From NCBI RefSeq assembly GCF_000526915.1, contig NZ_JAGZ01000006.1, forward strand, positions 186,001 through 250,000: DNA of 64,000 nucleotides, given 5' to 3'. Shown one piece after another: positions 41,758 to 51,791 of the stretch. The stretch comes from Mycobacterium genavense ATCC 51234 (GTDB lineage: Bacteria; Actinomycetota; Actinomycetes; Mycobacteriales; Mycobacteriaceae). A program made the position numbers and the translations under genes. Below the pieces are notes generated by a model. It was not told the origin of the DNA and ran no database searches. It saw only the letters and a list, made by a program, of their open reading frames with translations. The first letter of the stretch is position 1, and every line of letters starts with the position of its first letter.

Positions 41758-41837
41758 CCATGACGATCCCTCCGGCCACAACTAGTTCGGGCTAAGTTGA
41801 ACAGGCGCAGTCGTTGTCGGTAAGTGCCGTAATGCCG

Positions 41838-42590
41838 TCAGTCCTGGGTCTTTGGACCCGTAGCGGCGTGCGACTCACCCGCAGCTGGCTGGCCGCGCGC
41901 CGCGAATAGCGCTGCCACCGAGGTGGACGCGATCGTCACCAGGGCGCCGAACATCAACGCCGACGATTCGCCCGCGGCCAGCAGGTGTTCTTCGGTCCCG
42001 ATCGTGGCCGCGGCCACGGGGACCCCAAGCTGCGCTGCCGACAGCACGGCAAGCGTCAGCGGCTGACCGAGCAGCCCGCCCACACAGTGGGCGAGCAGGG
42101 CGCCCAGGCCCAGCCCTACCGCCCAACAAAATCAATTTCGGATGCGCGCCCAGATCGCGCACGCGCAGCGACGCGCCCAGCCAGACGAAGAACAGCGGAC
42201 CGAAGAACCCTTCGGTGATCCCGAACAGCTGACGCGCCAGCCGTCGCGGTTCCCCGACAGCAGCGATCACCAGTCCCAGCGCGAAGCCGGCCAACATGAT
42301 CGACACGTGGGTGCTGAGCGCAAGTGCCGCCAGCGCGAACAAAACGAACAAATTGGTCCGCAGCTCCAACGCAAGCTTGTGTTTCTCGGAATACTCGTGG
42401 GCGCGTTGACGCCAGCCTTGCCGATCAAGCACGAGCAGCACCGCGAACAGTAGGCCCGCGCAGCTAGCGATCGCGACTGCCCCGAAGGTTGCCTTCGGCG
42501 CCCTACGCAGGTCAATCGCCTAGGGCAGCAGCACAATACACGCGCCGTCAGCGATCGCGATCTGCGCTGTCAGGGAAAGGACCGGCGGAC
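41838..42590 (-). pseudogene. CPA2-type cation/proton antiporter remnant
   Basis: Homology begins mid-protein (VLSLTAQIAIADGACIVLLP), meets TAG at 42520-42522, and continues in frame through helices such as NLFVLFALAALALSTHVSI and GFFGPLFFVWLGASLRVRD. A shift near 42118 precedes GLGLGALLAHCVGGLLGQPL and GALVTIASTSVAALFAARG. The first half of the antiporter is missing. Region 42591-42698 holds no recognised gene. Confidence 0.8.
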
Positions 42591-42698
42591 GGAGATCATC
42601 GGCCGGTGCATGGTGTCGATGGAGCTGTTCGGGGTGGTGTCGCGGCCCTCGACGACCTGGAAACCGTTGCGGCACTGAAACGTTCACTGTAGCCGCGC

Positions 42699-43670
<972 letters not shown>

Positions 43671-43736
43671 CGCACGTTCTCCTGTCGTATGCCGGTACCG
43701 TGGCGCTGTGTACCGCGTCGAGCTTCCCGCGATCTG

Positions 43737-45065
43737 ATGGACCACGCAAACACCGCGCGTCCGGTCCGCAATCTGGCGGTGGATTACTACCGCGTCTCGG
43801 GTGTGATCCTGATCGTGCTGGGCCATTGGCTGGCCGGATCCGTGACCTATCACGACGGGCAATTCGGACGGCAGAATCCGCTCGTCGACATGCCCTGGAC
43901 ACAGTGGTTGACGTGGCCGTTCCAGGCGGTCCCGGTGTTCTTCCTGGTGGCAGGTTACGCGGGCGCCGTGTCCTGGACGCATCACCGCGAGAGCGGCGGG
44001 ACGTCGCGCCAGGCCTGGCTTCGGCGCCGGCTCGCCCGGGTGCTGGGGCCGACCGCGGTGTACATCGCGCTGGTGTCGGCGGTCGTGGTCGCCGCGGCGG
44101 CATACGGTGTCGGCGGTTCACTGCTCGAATACGCGGACTGGGCGGTGGCGATGCACCTGTGGTTCCTCGCCGTCTACGTGCTAGTGGTGTCGCTGATGCC
44201 GATTGCGGTTGCCGCACACCGGCGTTGGGGGCTATGGGTGCCGGCGACGCTGGCCGTTGCGGTCACGCTGGTGGACACCGTCTTGACGAAAGGCCCCTTA
44301 CATGACCTCGGCTGGCTGAACTATTTGCTGTGTTGGGGAACGCTGTATCAGCTCGGAATCGCTTGGCGCGGCGGGCTGCTCGCGGGCCGCAGGCCGGTGC
44401 TGCTGGCCGCCGTCTCGGGGACCGCGCTGGCACTACTGATCTGGCAGGCCGACTATCCGGTCAGCATGATCGGTATTCCCGGTGAAGCCGTGCAGAACAC
44501 GTCGCCACCGACGGTGGCGATGCTGGCCTTCGGCTGCGCGCAGGCCGGAATCGCGATGGCGGCCGGGCCCGCGCTCAATCGCATCCTGCGCGCGGGCGCG
44601 ATTCGGCGCGTGCTCGCCGTCGGCGACGACAACGTGATGGCCCTGTACTTGTGGCACATGATTCCTGTCGTGATCGTGGCGCTGGTCGGCTACCCGGCCG
44701 GCTTGTTGATGCAACCGGCGGAAGGCACGGCCGCATGGTGGCTGGGCCGGCTGGAGTGGGTTGCCATCCTCGGCCTGGTCACCGCGATCGAGCTGGTGAC
44801 GCTGTGGTGGGGACGACGGGTGTTCGCGGCTCCTCTTCCGCTGCTTGGCATTCCGCTGCCCCAGCGGTGGGCCGAACCGGTCATGCTGCTGGGCGCGGTG
44901 ATGGCGGCCTACGGACTGCACTCCGTCGCCGCCGTCGGCTTCGCTCCGGACGGGCGGCTGTCCTGGCCGACCACCGTGGTCTTCGCCGTCGGGGTGCTAC
45001 TGGTGGCTCTTCGGCCCAGGCAGGTCAGCCCGCGACCCGCCGACCCCGCGCCTATGACCGAATGA
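43737..45065 (+). CDS. Acyltransferase 3 family membrane protein
   Basis: ATG 43737 gives 442 residues starting MDHANTARPVRNLAVDYYRV; an upstream ATG at 43689 is possible. About ten hydrophobic helices occur, with the family entry ILIVLGHWLAGSVTY (conserved His in helix 1) and VPVFFLVAGYAGAVSW. Late helices include VMALYLWHMIPVVIVALVG. Such integral enzymes O-acylate cell-surface glycans or lipids. The substrate is unknown. Its 3' end overlaps the convergent hydrolase pseudogene by 14 bp. Confidence 0.88.
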   Translation: MDHANTARPVRNLAVDYYRVSGVILIVLGHWLAGSVTYHDGQFGRQNPLVDMPWTQWLTWPFQAVPVFFLVAGYAGAVSWTHHRESGGTSRQAWLRRRLARVLGPTAVYIALVSAVVVAAAAYGVGGSLLEYADWAVAMHLWFLAVYVLVVSLMPIAVAAHRRWGLWVPATLAVAVTLVDTVLTKGPLHDLGWLNYLLCWGTLYQLGIAWRGGLLAGRRPVLLAAVSGTALALLIWQADYPVSMIGIPGEAVQNTSPPTVAMLAFGCAQAGIAMAAGPALNRILRAGAIRRVLAVGDDNVMALYLWHMIPVVIVALVGYPAGLLMQPAEGTAAWWLGRLEWVAILGLVTAIELVTLWWGRRVFAAPLPLLGIPLPQRWAEPVMLLGAVMAAYGLHSVAAVGFAPDGRLSWPTTVVFAVGVLLVALRPRQVSPRPADPAPMTE

Positions 45066-45485
45066 ACTCCAGCACGTCCGCATTGACGATATCGGCTTGT
45101 GTGGTGATCATGCCGTGCGGAAAGCCGCTGTAGGTCTTCAAGATTCCGTTGGGCAACAGCTTCGCCGACAGCGGACCGGCAACCTCGTAGGGGACGATCT
45201 GGTCGTCCTTGCTGTGCATCACCAAAACCGGCACCGTGATCCTCTTGAGGTCTTCCGGGAAATCGGTCTGAGAGAAGGCGACGATCCCGTCGTAGTGCGC
45301 CTTGGCGTCACCCGTCATGCCCTGCGTCGAAGACTTCCTTGGGTACAGCGCTCGAGGAAGAACAACATCTGCGGGTCCCAGTCGTCGGACGACAGTGGCC
45401 AGCCGTGACTGAACACGATGGGCTGCCCCGTTCCCCAGTCCTTGTAGTGGATCTCGACGCCGTCACGTTTGACGACCACGGCCAT
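45052..45485 (-). pseudogene. Alpha/beta hydrolase (non-heme chloroperoxidase-like), internally deleted
   Basis: ATG 45485 starts [20 protein letters not shown] and the oxyanion [12 protein letters not shown]. At about 45345 the frame runs out as [13 protein letters not shown]. The C-terminal third resumes near 45318 as [30 protein letters not shown] (acid) and GFPHGM (His). The whole middle, including the nucleophile elbow, about 130 residues, is gone. Relatives are 270-280 residues. Confidence 0.88.
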
Positions 45486-45562
45486 GGCCAACCCCCTCGT
45501 CCGGGACTTGTGCGGATAACCGACTATGGCACGACGAATCCCGATCGCACAGGGTCGCCCGG

Positions 45563-46201
45563 TTACGTCTGGGCGAACGCGTCGGGCAGTGGACGCTCGC
45601 AGACCGCGCGAGCCTCGTCGGCACTGAGCCCGAACAGGCGCAGCACGTTTTCGGTGACGATGTCGGCGGCGCGCGCGTCGTCGCGTCCCGGGTCGTCGCG
45701 CAGCAGCTTTCCCAGCCCCAGCAGCGCACCCCCGGCCATCGCCAGAGCGAGTTCCGGATCCTCCACGGCGAACCTGCCCGCGTCGACACCGGCCTTGATA
45801 TCGCGCAGCGCGCGGGGAGCCAGGCCGCGTTCGGACGACAGCAATGCCGGCCCGTGCGCCAGCAAAATCTCGCTCTCCTGCGGTCGCCGGCGAAACAGCC
45901 GTCCGGTCAGCCGGAAACTGGCCGCGAACGTTTCGGCCGGATCCGCGATCGATTCGGTCATCCGGTCCAGCATCCCCCCGTGGGCGTCGAGCACGTCGGC
46001 GACCGCGGCCTCGAACAGCTGTTCCTTGCTGTCGAAGTGGTTGTAGAAGGAACCCATCCCGACGTCGGCTGCCTGGGTTATCTCCAGCACCGGCACGTTG
46101 AGTTTTCCCTCGGCGATCAACCGCTGCGCGGCCTTGATCAGCGCCGCCCGGGTGCGCTGCTTGCGCCGCTGTAGGCGGTTGGGCTCGGGCATCACGGTCA
46201 T
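45563..46201 (-). CDS. TetR-family regulator
   Basis: The 212-residue protein starts [20 protein letters not shown] (ATG 46201; ATG 46192 is an alternative). Its helix-turn-helix is [19 protein letters not shown], and the C-terminal helical domain contains [20 protein letters not shown]. Two palindromic sites lie upstream at 46224-46280, so autoregulation is likely. The regulated neighbour would be the internally deleted hydrolase downstream. Confidence 0.9.
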   Translation of the reverse strand: MTVMPEPNRLQRRKQRTRAALIKAAQRLIAEGKLNVPVLEITQAADVGMGSFYNHFDSKEQLFEAAVADVLDAHGGMLDRMTESIADPAETFAASFRLTGRLFRRRPQESEILLAHGPALLSSERGLAPRALRDIKAGVDAGRFAVEDPELALAMAGGALLGLGKLLRDDPGRDDARAADIVTENVLRLFGLSADEARAVCERPLPDAFAQT

Positions 46202-46223
46202 TCCACCGAGTATGCATCACTTG

Positions 46224-46280
46224 TGAGGATTTCGTCAGTGACCTTGACTGAGCGTTAGCTCGTATGTGACGATTTCGTCA
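46224..46280. promoter_or_regulatory. Paired TetR operators
   Basis: TGACGATTTCGTCA (46267-46280) has perfect 6-bp arms, and TGAGGATTTCGTCA (46224-46237) is the same site with one change, 43 bp apart. They lie just upstream of the TetR start. Confidence 0.7.
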
Positions 46281-46332
46281 GTTATGTCTTCTCAATCCAG
46301 CCGGCGGGACCTGCACAGCGAGCGGGGTGCGC

Positions 46333-46352
46333 GCCCGGGCGAACACCCGGGC
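46333..46352 (-). terminator. Hairpin downstream of rne
   Basis: GCCCGGG-CGAACA-CCCGGGC, a 7-bp GC stem, 120 nt after the rne stop and before the TetR operator pair. It may end rne transcription; modest evidence. Confidence 0.4.
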
Positions 46353-46470
46353 CGGTCTCCCGTGTATCACCTATCAGGCGTAAGTACAGTAAGCCAATCT
46401 AAGGAAACTCAGGCGAACGCGCGGTAACTGCCGAGTAAATTGACGGCTCGGAAAATCGCGCTGAGATGAA

Positions 46471-49200
46471 TCAGTCGACGTGAATCGGTGGGCCGGCCGG
46501 TCTGCCCGCCGCGCGCCGGCGGCGGTGACGACCGAAGTCCGGCCCGGCGTGGTCCGTGGAATCTTCCGCGTCGCCTTTGTCGTCGTCGTCGTCGGAGTCC
46601 TCGTCGTCATCCAGATCCTCGTCGTCGAGGTCCTCGTCAACCGAGTCCTCCTCGTCGACGTCGTCGGTGTCCTGATCGGTCTCGTCGTCCTCGAAGGCGT
46701 CGGAGTCCACGTCCGCCAGCTCGGCCGACGCCACCTCCGTGGTCTGCTCGTCGATCTCGGTGGCGACATCCTCACCGGCCTCGTCGGCCTCGCCGTTGTC
46801 GCGGGTGGCCATCGCCTTGAACATCGGATGTTCGCCCGGCGCGTGCACGGGCACCTTGGCCACGGCCAGCGTGTCGGAGGACTCTTCGGATCGGTTCTTC
46901 TTCGACCGCTTGCCGCGCCGGCCACCCGACTCGGACTTGCGTCCCGCCGTCTGGGCCGAGTCGACCGGGCCGGCATGCAGCAGGATGCCGCGGCCGCCGC
47001 AGTTCGGGCACGACGTCGAAAACGCCTCGATCAGACCGGTTCCCAGCCGCTTGCGGGTCAATTGCACCAGGCCCAGCGATGTCACCTCGGACACCTGGTG
47101 CCGGGTGCGGTCCCGGGCCAGCGACTCGGTGAGCCGGCGCAACACCAGGTCGCGGTTGGACTCGAGCACCATGTCGATGAAGTCGATGACCACGATGCCG
47201 CCGATGTCACGCAGCCGCAGCTGACGCACGATCTCCTCGGCCGCCTCGAGGTTGTTCTTGGTGACGGTCTGCTCGAGGTTGCCCCCCGAGCCGGTGAACT
47301 TGCCGGTGTTGACGTCGACCACCGTCATCGCCTCGGTCCGGTCGATGACCAGCGTGCCGCCCGACGGCAGCCACACCTTGCGCTCCATCGCCTTGACTAG
47401 TTGCTCGTCGATGCGATGCACCGCGAACACGTCGGGGTCGGGCTGACCGTCCGGTCCGGGCGGCGCGTCGTATTTCGTCAGCTTCGAAACCAGGTCCGGT
47501 GCAACGGAATTCACATAATTGTTGATCGTGTTCCAGGCCTCGTCGCCGGAGACGATCAGGCCGGCGAAGTCCTCGTTGAACAGGTCGCGGATGACCTTGA
47601 CCAACACGTCGGGCTCTTCGTAGAGCGCAACCGCCGCGCCGGCGGCCTTCTCCTTGATCTCGCCCACCTTGGCCTCGATCTGTTCCCAGCGTTCCTGCAG
47701 CCGGGCGACGTCGGTGCGGATGTCTTCCTCTTTGACACCCTCGGACGCGGTGCGGATGATCACGCCGGCGTTCGCGGGCACCACCTCGCGCAGAATCTCC
47801 TTGAGACGCTGGCGTTCGGTGTCGGGCAGCTTGCGGCTGATCCCCGTCGATGACGCGCCCGGCACATAAACCAGGAAACGGCCGGCCAGGGAGACCTGGG
47901 TGGTCAGCCGGGCGCCCTTGTGCCCGACCGGGTCCTTACTGACCTGGACGACGACGTAATCGCCTGGCTTGAGCGCCTTTTCGATCTTGCGCTCGGCCCC
48001 GCCCAGCCCCGCGGCTTCCCAGTTGACCTCGCCGGCGTACAGCACACCGTTGCGGCCGCGGCCGATGTCGACGAAGGCCGCTTCCATCGAGGGCAGCACG
48101 TTTTGGACAATGCCGAGGTAGATGTTGCCGACGAGTGACGCCGACGCCGCCGACGTCACGAAATGCTCGACGACGATCCCGTCTTCGAGCACGGCGATCT
48201 GCGTGTAGCGGGCACCCGGGTGCGGCGGCTCGGTGCGGACCCGGTCACGCACCACCATGACCCGTTCGACGGCCTCGCGGCGCGCCAGGAATTCGGCCTC
48301 GGTCAGCACCGGCGGGCGGCGGCGTCCGGCGTCCCGCCCGTCGCGGCGGCGTTGCCGCTTGGCTTCCAGCCGCGTCGACCCGTCGATGCCCTTGATCTCG
48401 GCATTGCTCGAGCCGTTGTTGCCCCTGCCGCCGTCGTCGGAGGAGCCGCCCTTGCCGCGCGGCGCCCGCTCGTGCACGACGGTGTTAGGTGGATCGTCGG
48501 GTGACAAGCTGTCGTCGTTGTCGTCACCGGAGCCCGACTTGCGCCGACGGCGCCTGCGGCGACGCCGACTGGCGCCATCCGGCGAACCGTCGTCGGGGCC
48601 GTCGCCGTCATCGGAGTCGTCCGAGTCCTGGTCGTCGGCGTCGTCGGAGTCATCCGAATCGGCCGATTTCGAGCCCGTGCCGTCGCCGTCGTCGTCCTGG
48701 TCGGATCCGCCCTGTTCGCCGCGGCCGCGGCCACGTCCCCGCCGGCCCCGGCGCCGCCGCCGGTTGGCCGGCCGATCGGTCTGTTCTTCGTCGTCGGAAT
48801 CGTCGCTATCGGTGTCGGCGCTGTCGTCCGCGCGGGTTTGCACATCGACCGCGACCGGCTGCGGCGCCACGAACAGCGGCATGTATGCCGGGCGCTCGAC
48901 CGCGGCGTCGACGACCGCGCGGGGTTCGGGTTGCCCGGGTGATGCCGACTCGGCGCTGCTGAAGGCCACGAAATTCGCCGGCGGCCGGGGCGACAGCAGA
49001 TCACGCACCCGGATCGCGTCCTCGTAGTCCACGCCGGAGTGTGCGCTGCAAATTCGTCCGTCCAGCGCGGTGAGCGCGTCCACCACCCGCTTGCTGGTGG
49101 TTCCCAGCGCCCGTGCCAGGGAATGGACTCTCAATCGGTCCGGCAGGTCCTCCTGAGCCGGCGCAGTTGAAGAGTCTGAAGTCTGGTCACCGTCTATCAC
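46471..49200 (-). CDS. rne: Ribonuclease E/G
   Basis: GTG 49200 follows GAGGAG. The 909-residue endonuclease initiates mRNA decay and rRNA processing. A short N-terminal domain (RLRVHSLARALGTTSKRVVD) and a long charged, disordered region with Arg blocks (RRRRGRRGRGRGRG) and Asp/Ser runs precede the catalytic core. This holds an S1 RNA-binding domain (YLGIVQNVLPSMEAAFVDIG), the Mg-binding aspartates in TVVDVNTGKF and IGGIVVIDFIDM, and the Zn-link CPNCGGRG. The C-terminus is very acidic. It is Rv2444c-like and intact over 2.7 kb. Confidence 0.96.
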   Translation of the reverse strand: MIDGDQTSDSSTAPAQEDLPDRLRVHSLARALGTTSKRVVDALTALDGRICSAHSGVDYEDAIRVRDLLSPRPPANFVAFSSAESASPGQPEPRAVVDAAVERPAYMPLFVAPQPVAVDVQTRADDSADTDSDDSDDEEQTDRPANRRRRRGRRGRGRGRGEQGGSDQDDDGDGTGSKSADSDDSDDADDQDSDDSDDGDGPDDGSPDGASRRRRRRRRRKSGSGDDNDDSLSPDDPPNTVVHERAPRGKGGSSDDGGRGNNGSSNAEIKGIDGSTRLEAKRQRRRDGRDAGRRRPPVLTEAEFLARREAVERVMVVRDRVRTEPPHPGARYTQIAVLEDGIVVEHFVTSAASASLVGNIYLGIVQNVLPSMEAAFVDIGRGRNGVLYAGEVNWEAAGLGGAERKIEKALKPGDYVVVQVSKDPVGHKGARLTTQVSLAGRFLVYVPGASSTGISRKLPDTERQRLKEILREVVPANAGVIIRTASEGVKEEDIRTDVARLQERWEQIEAKVGEIKEKAAGAAVALYEEPDVLVKVIRDLFNEDFAGLIVSGDEAWNTINNYVNSVAPDLVSKLTKYDAPPGPDGQPDPDVFAVHRIDEQLVKAMERKVWLPSGGTLVIDRTEAMTVVDVNTGKFTGSGGNLEQTVTKNNLEAAEEIVRQLRLRDIGGIVVIDFIDMVLESNRDLVLRRLTESLARDRTRHQVSEVTSLGLVQLTRKRLGTGLIEAFSTSCPNCGGRGILLHAGPVDSAQTAGRKSESGGRRGKRSKKNRSEESSDTLAVAKVPVHAPGEHPMFKAMATRDNGEADEAGEDVATEIDEQTTEVASAELADVDSDAFEDDETDQDTDDVDEEDSVDEDLDDEDLDDDEDSDDDDDKGDAEDSTDHAGPDFGRHRRRRAAGRPAGPPIHVD

Positions 49201-49507
49201 GTATTCTCCTCAAGCCCCCGGGCGCGTCTTGTCGACGCGGCCACGCGAGGGCTTCGCTATGTGCCCGGGTCACTTCTCCCGGGCTTGTGATGGTCTTGCC
49301 CCGAGCGACTCGGCTAGAACCAACTCGGCGCCGTGCTGAATGTCGGCCTGACATGCGGCGCAACATCGCGAGCTGGCAATGGTCGCGCTTGTCTAAGTCT
49401 TCATTCGGGTGTCTGACGCCGGTCCGGCGACGTTCACCCGCTGTCAGTATCCCACATCACGCCACGGGCCCAAACGAGCCTGATCGGCCGGTCGGGTTGC
49501 TAGGGGC
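49201..49507. other. rne leader region
   Basis: About 300 bp without a gene separates rne from ndk. Long 5' leaders are known for mycobacterial rne. A hairpin GCCCGGG-TCACTTCT-CCCGGGC lies at 49263-49284. rne promoter elements are presumably here. Confidence 0.5.
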
Positions 49508-49918
49508 CTAGGCGCCGGGAAACCATAGCGCGATTTCGCGCTTGGCCGAATCGACCGAATCGGATCCGTGCACCAGATTCAGCTGCGTTTCCAACCCGAA
49601 ATCGCCGCGGATCGTCCCCGGTACGGCCTTCTCCACCGGGTCGGTCCCGCCCGCGAGCTGGCGAAACGCCGCGATCGCGCGCGGGCCCTCCACGGTCGCG
49701 GCCACTACCGGGCCCGAGGTGATGAAGTCGAGCAGCGATTCGAAGAACGGTTTGCCCTCGTGCTCGGCGTAGTGCTGTGTGGCCAGCTCTTTGCTGACGC
49801 TGCGCAGCTCGAGCGCCACGATGGCGAGGCCCTTGCGCTCGATGCGGCTGATCACCTCGCCGATCAATCGGCGCTGCACCCCGTCGGGTTTGATCAGTAC
49901 CAGGGTCCGTTCCGTCAC
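49508..49918 (-). CDS. ndk: Nucleoside diphosphate kinase
   Basis: The 136-residue enzyme starts at GTG 49918 ([16 protein letters not shown]) and transfers gamma phosphate between nucleoside triphosphates and diphosphates. The phospho-histidine lies in [15 protein letters not shown] near the C-terminus; KPDGV and the RPIA-type [17 protein letters not shown] loop are present. Rv2445c-like, in the conserved order with rne. Confidence 0.96.
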   Translation of the reverse strand: MTERTLVLIKPDGVQRRLIGEVISRIERKGLAIVALELRSVSKELATQHYAEHEGKPFFESLLDFITSGPVVAATVEGPRAIAAFRQLAGGTDPVEKAVPGTIRGDFGLETQLNLVHGSDSVDSAKREIALWFPGA

Positions 49919-49947
49919 GGCGGTTAGCGTACAGAACGAATCGGGAC

Positions 49948-50331
49948 TCAGCTCGGGGGTGTTTGGCCGCCGTCCTGACGCCGGCGGACCTCGGCGCGGA
50001 AATAGGCGATCAGCAGCCAGAGTCCGGCAAACAGCACGCCGATGAATCCCACCCCCGAGTACACCGCGAACCCGCCGAGGACGACCAGTTGGACACCGAG
50101 ATTCACCCAGATCGCCCAGGGTCTGCCCTGCACCCCGCACAGCAGGATCAGCAATACGGCGAGCCCGATCGGGTAGCTCAGCGATGCCCCGTTCAGGCCG
50201 GGTCCGACCGCACCCACGACGGGTATCGCCAACAGCACCACGATCGCTTCCAGGATCAGCGTCGCGGCCATCACTCCCCGGAAGCTCTTCCAGGGGTCGG
50301 CCGGTAGCGGATTCTGGTCGCTATCGGTCAT
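49948..50331 (-). CDS. DUF4233 membrane protein (Rv2446c-like)
   Basis: The 127-residue protein has about four hydrophobic helices ([66 protein letters not shown]). Its ATG overlaps the folC stop by 4 bp, showing translational coupling. The family always accompanies folC and ndk in mycobacteria; function unknown. Confidence 0.92.
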   Translation of the reverse strand: MTDSDQNPLPADPWKSFRGVMAATLILEAIVVLLAIPVVGAVGPGLNGASLSYPIGLAVLLILLCGVQGRPWAIWVNLGVQLVVLGGFAVYSGVGFIGVLFAGLWLLIAYFRAEVRRRQDGGQTPPS

Positions 50332-51791
50332 TGCGGGTCACGACCAAACAACGTACGCGCGGCCCCGGCGGTGTACACGGACCCGGTAATCACCATGCCG
50401 GTGCCGGAAAACTCTTCGGCCGCACCGTCGGCGGCTGCGTCGTCGACCAGTGCGGTGGCGACGTCGATCGCGTCGCGCAGGTTGTCGGCGATCAGCACCC
50501 GGTCGGGTCCGAACCGCTGCTGTGCGGCCAGCGACAGCGACTCGACATCCAGCGCCCGCGGTGACCCGTTGTGGGTGATGACGACCGAATCGAAGACCGG
50601 CTCCAGCGCGGCGAGGATGCCGTCGACGTCCTTGTCGGCCATCACCGACAGGACCCCGACCAGGTAGCGGAAGTCGAATTCGCTGTCCAGCGTCTGCGCC
50701 AGCGCGGCCGCTCCGGCCGGATTGTGCGCGGCGTCGATGAACACGGTGGGGGCGCTGCGCATGCGCTCCAGCCGCCCGGGGTTGGTCACGGCGGCGAATC
50801 CGGCCCGCACCGCGTCGACGTCGAGCTGGCGCTGCGCCCCGGCGCCGAAGAAGGCTTCGACCGCGGCGAGAGCCACCACCGCGTTGTACGCCTGATGCTC
50901 GCCGTGCAGCGGCAGGAACACGTCGGAGTACACCCCGCCGAGGCCCTGCAGCTGCAGCACCTGCCCGCCGATCGCGACCTGACGGCCCAGCACCGCGAAC
51001 TCCGAATCCTCCCGCGCCACGGCGGCATCGGCCGTAACCGACTGCGCCAGAAGCACTTCCATCGCTTCCGGCACCTGTCGCGCGATGATCGCGACGGTGT
51101 CGGGCGCCCCGTCCGGGGCCTTGGTGATGATGCCCGCCTTCTCACCGGCGATCCCCGCGATGTCCTCGCCGAGGTAGTCGACGTGGTCGATGCCGATCGG
51201 GGTGATGACCGCGACGGGCGCTTTGATTACGTTGGTGGCGTCCCAGCGACCGCCCATGCCGACCTCGACGACGGCGACCTCCACGGGTGCATCGGCGAAG
51301 GCCGCGAACGCCATCGCGGTCAGCACCTCGAATTTGCTCATCGCCGGGCCGCCGGCGGCCTGCGACTGCGCGTCGATCATCTGCACGAACGGCTCGATCT
51401 CGCGATAGGCCGCCACGTATTGCGCTGGGCTGATTGGCCTTCCGTCGATCGCAATGCGTTCGATCGCCGACTGCAGGTGCGGGCTGGTGGTTCGGCCGGT
51501 GCGCCGGTGCAGCGCGGTCAGCAGCGCATCGATGATGCGCGCCACCGAGGTCTTGCCGTTGGTGCCCGCGACATGGATAGACGGATAGCCCAGCTGCGGC
51601 GAGCCGAGCAGATCCATCAGTGCGCTGATCCGGGTCACGCTCGGTTCGATCTTCGTCTCGGGCCAACGCTGGTCCAGCAGATGCTCGACCTGCAACAGGG
51701 ACGCGATCTCGTCCGGCGTCGGAGCCTCGTCCGGCGTGCGCGCAGAACTGGTGGGCCCAGGTTCGTCGAGCCAGTCGGGCTCGTCAGTCAT
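50328..51791 (-). CDS. folC: Folylpolyglutamate synthase / dihydrofolate synthase
   Basis: The 487-residue Mur-ligase-like enzyme adds glutamates to folate. The P-loop [32 protein letters not shown] (C-terminal domain entry) and [16 protein letters not shown] are present. It overlaps valS and the DUF4233 gene by 4 bp on each side (ATGA), so the three are coupled. Rv2447c-like, fully open. Confidence 0.96.
   Translation of the reverse strand: MTDEPDWLDEPGPTSSARTPDEAPTPDEIASLLQVEHLLDQRWPETKIEPSVTRISALMDLLGSPQLGYPSIHVAGTNGKTSVARIIDALLTALHRRTGRTTSPHLQSAIERIAIDGRPISPAQYVAAYREIEPFVQMIDAQSQAAGGPAMSKFEVLTAMAFAAFADAPVEVAVVEVGMGGRWDATNVIKAPVAVITPIGIDHVDYLGEDIAGIAGEKAGIITKAPDGAPDTVAIIARQVPEAMEVLLAQSVTADAAVAREDSEFAVLGRQVAIGGQVLQLQGLGGVYSDVFLPLHGEHQAYNAVVALAAVEAFFGAGAQRQLDVDAVRAGFAAVTNPGRLERMRSAPTVFIDAAHNPAGAAALAQTLDSEFDFRYLVGVLSVMADKDVDGILAALEPVFDSVVITHNGSPRALDVESLSLAAQQRFGPDRVLIADNLRDAIDVATALVDDAAADGAAEEFSGTGMVITGSVYTAGAARTLFGRDPQ

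Noticed and set aside
48500..48800. Ser/Asp- and Arg-rich runs in rne as a separate repeat element
   Set aside because: They are in frame and typical of the disordered N-terminal part of mycobacterial RNase E.
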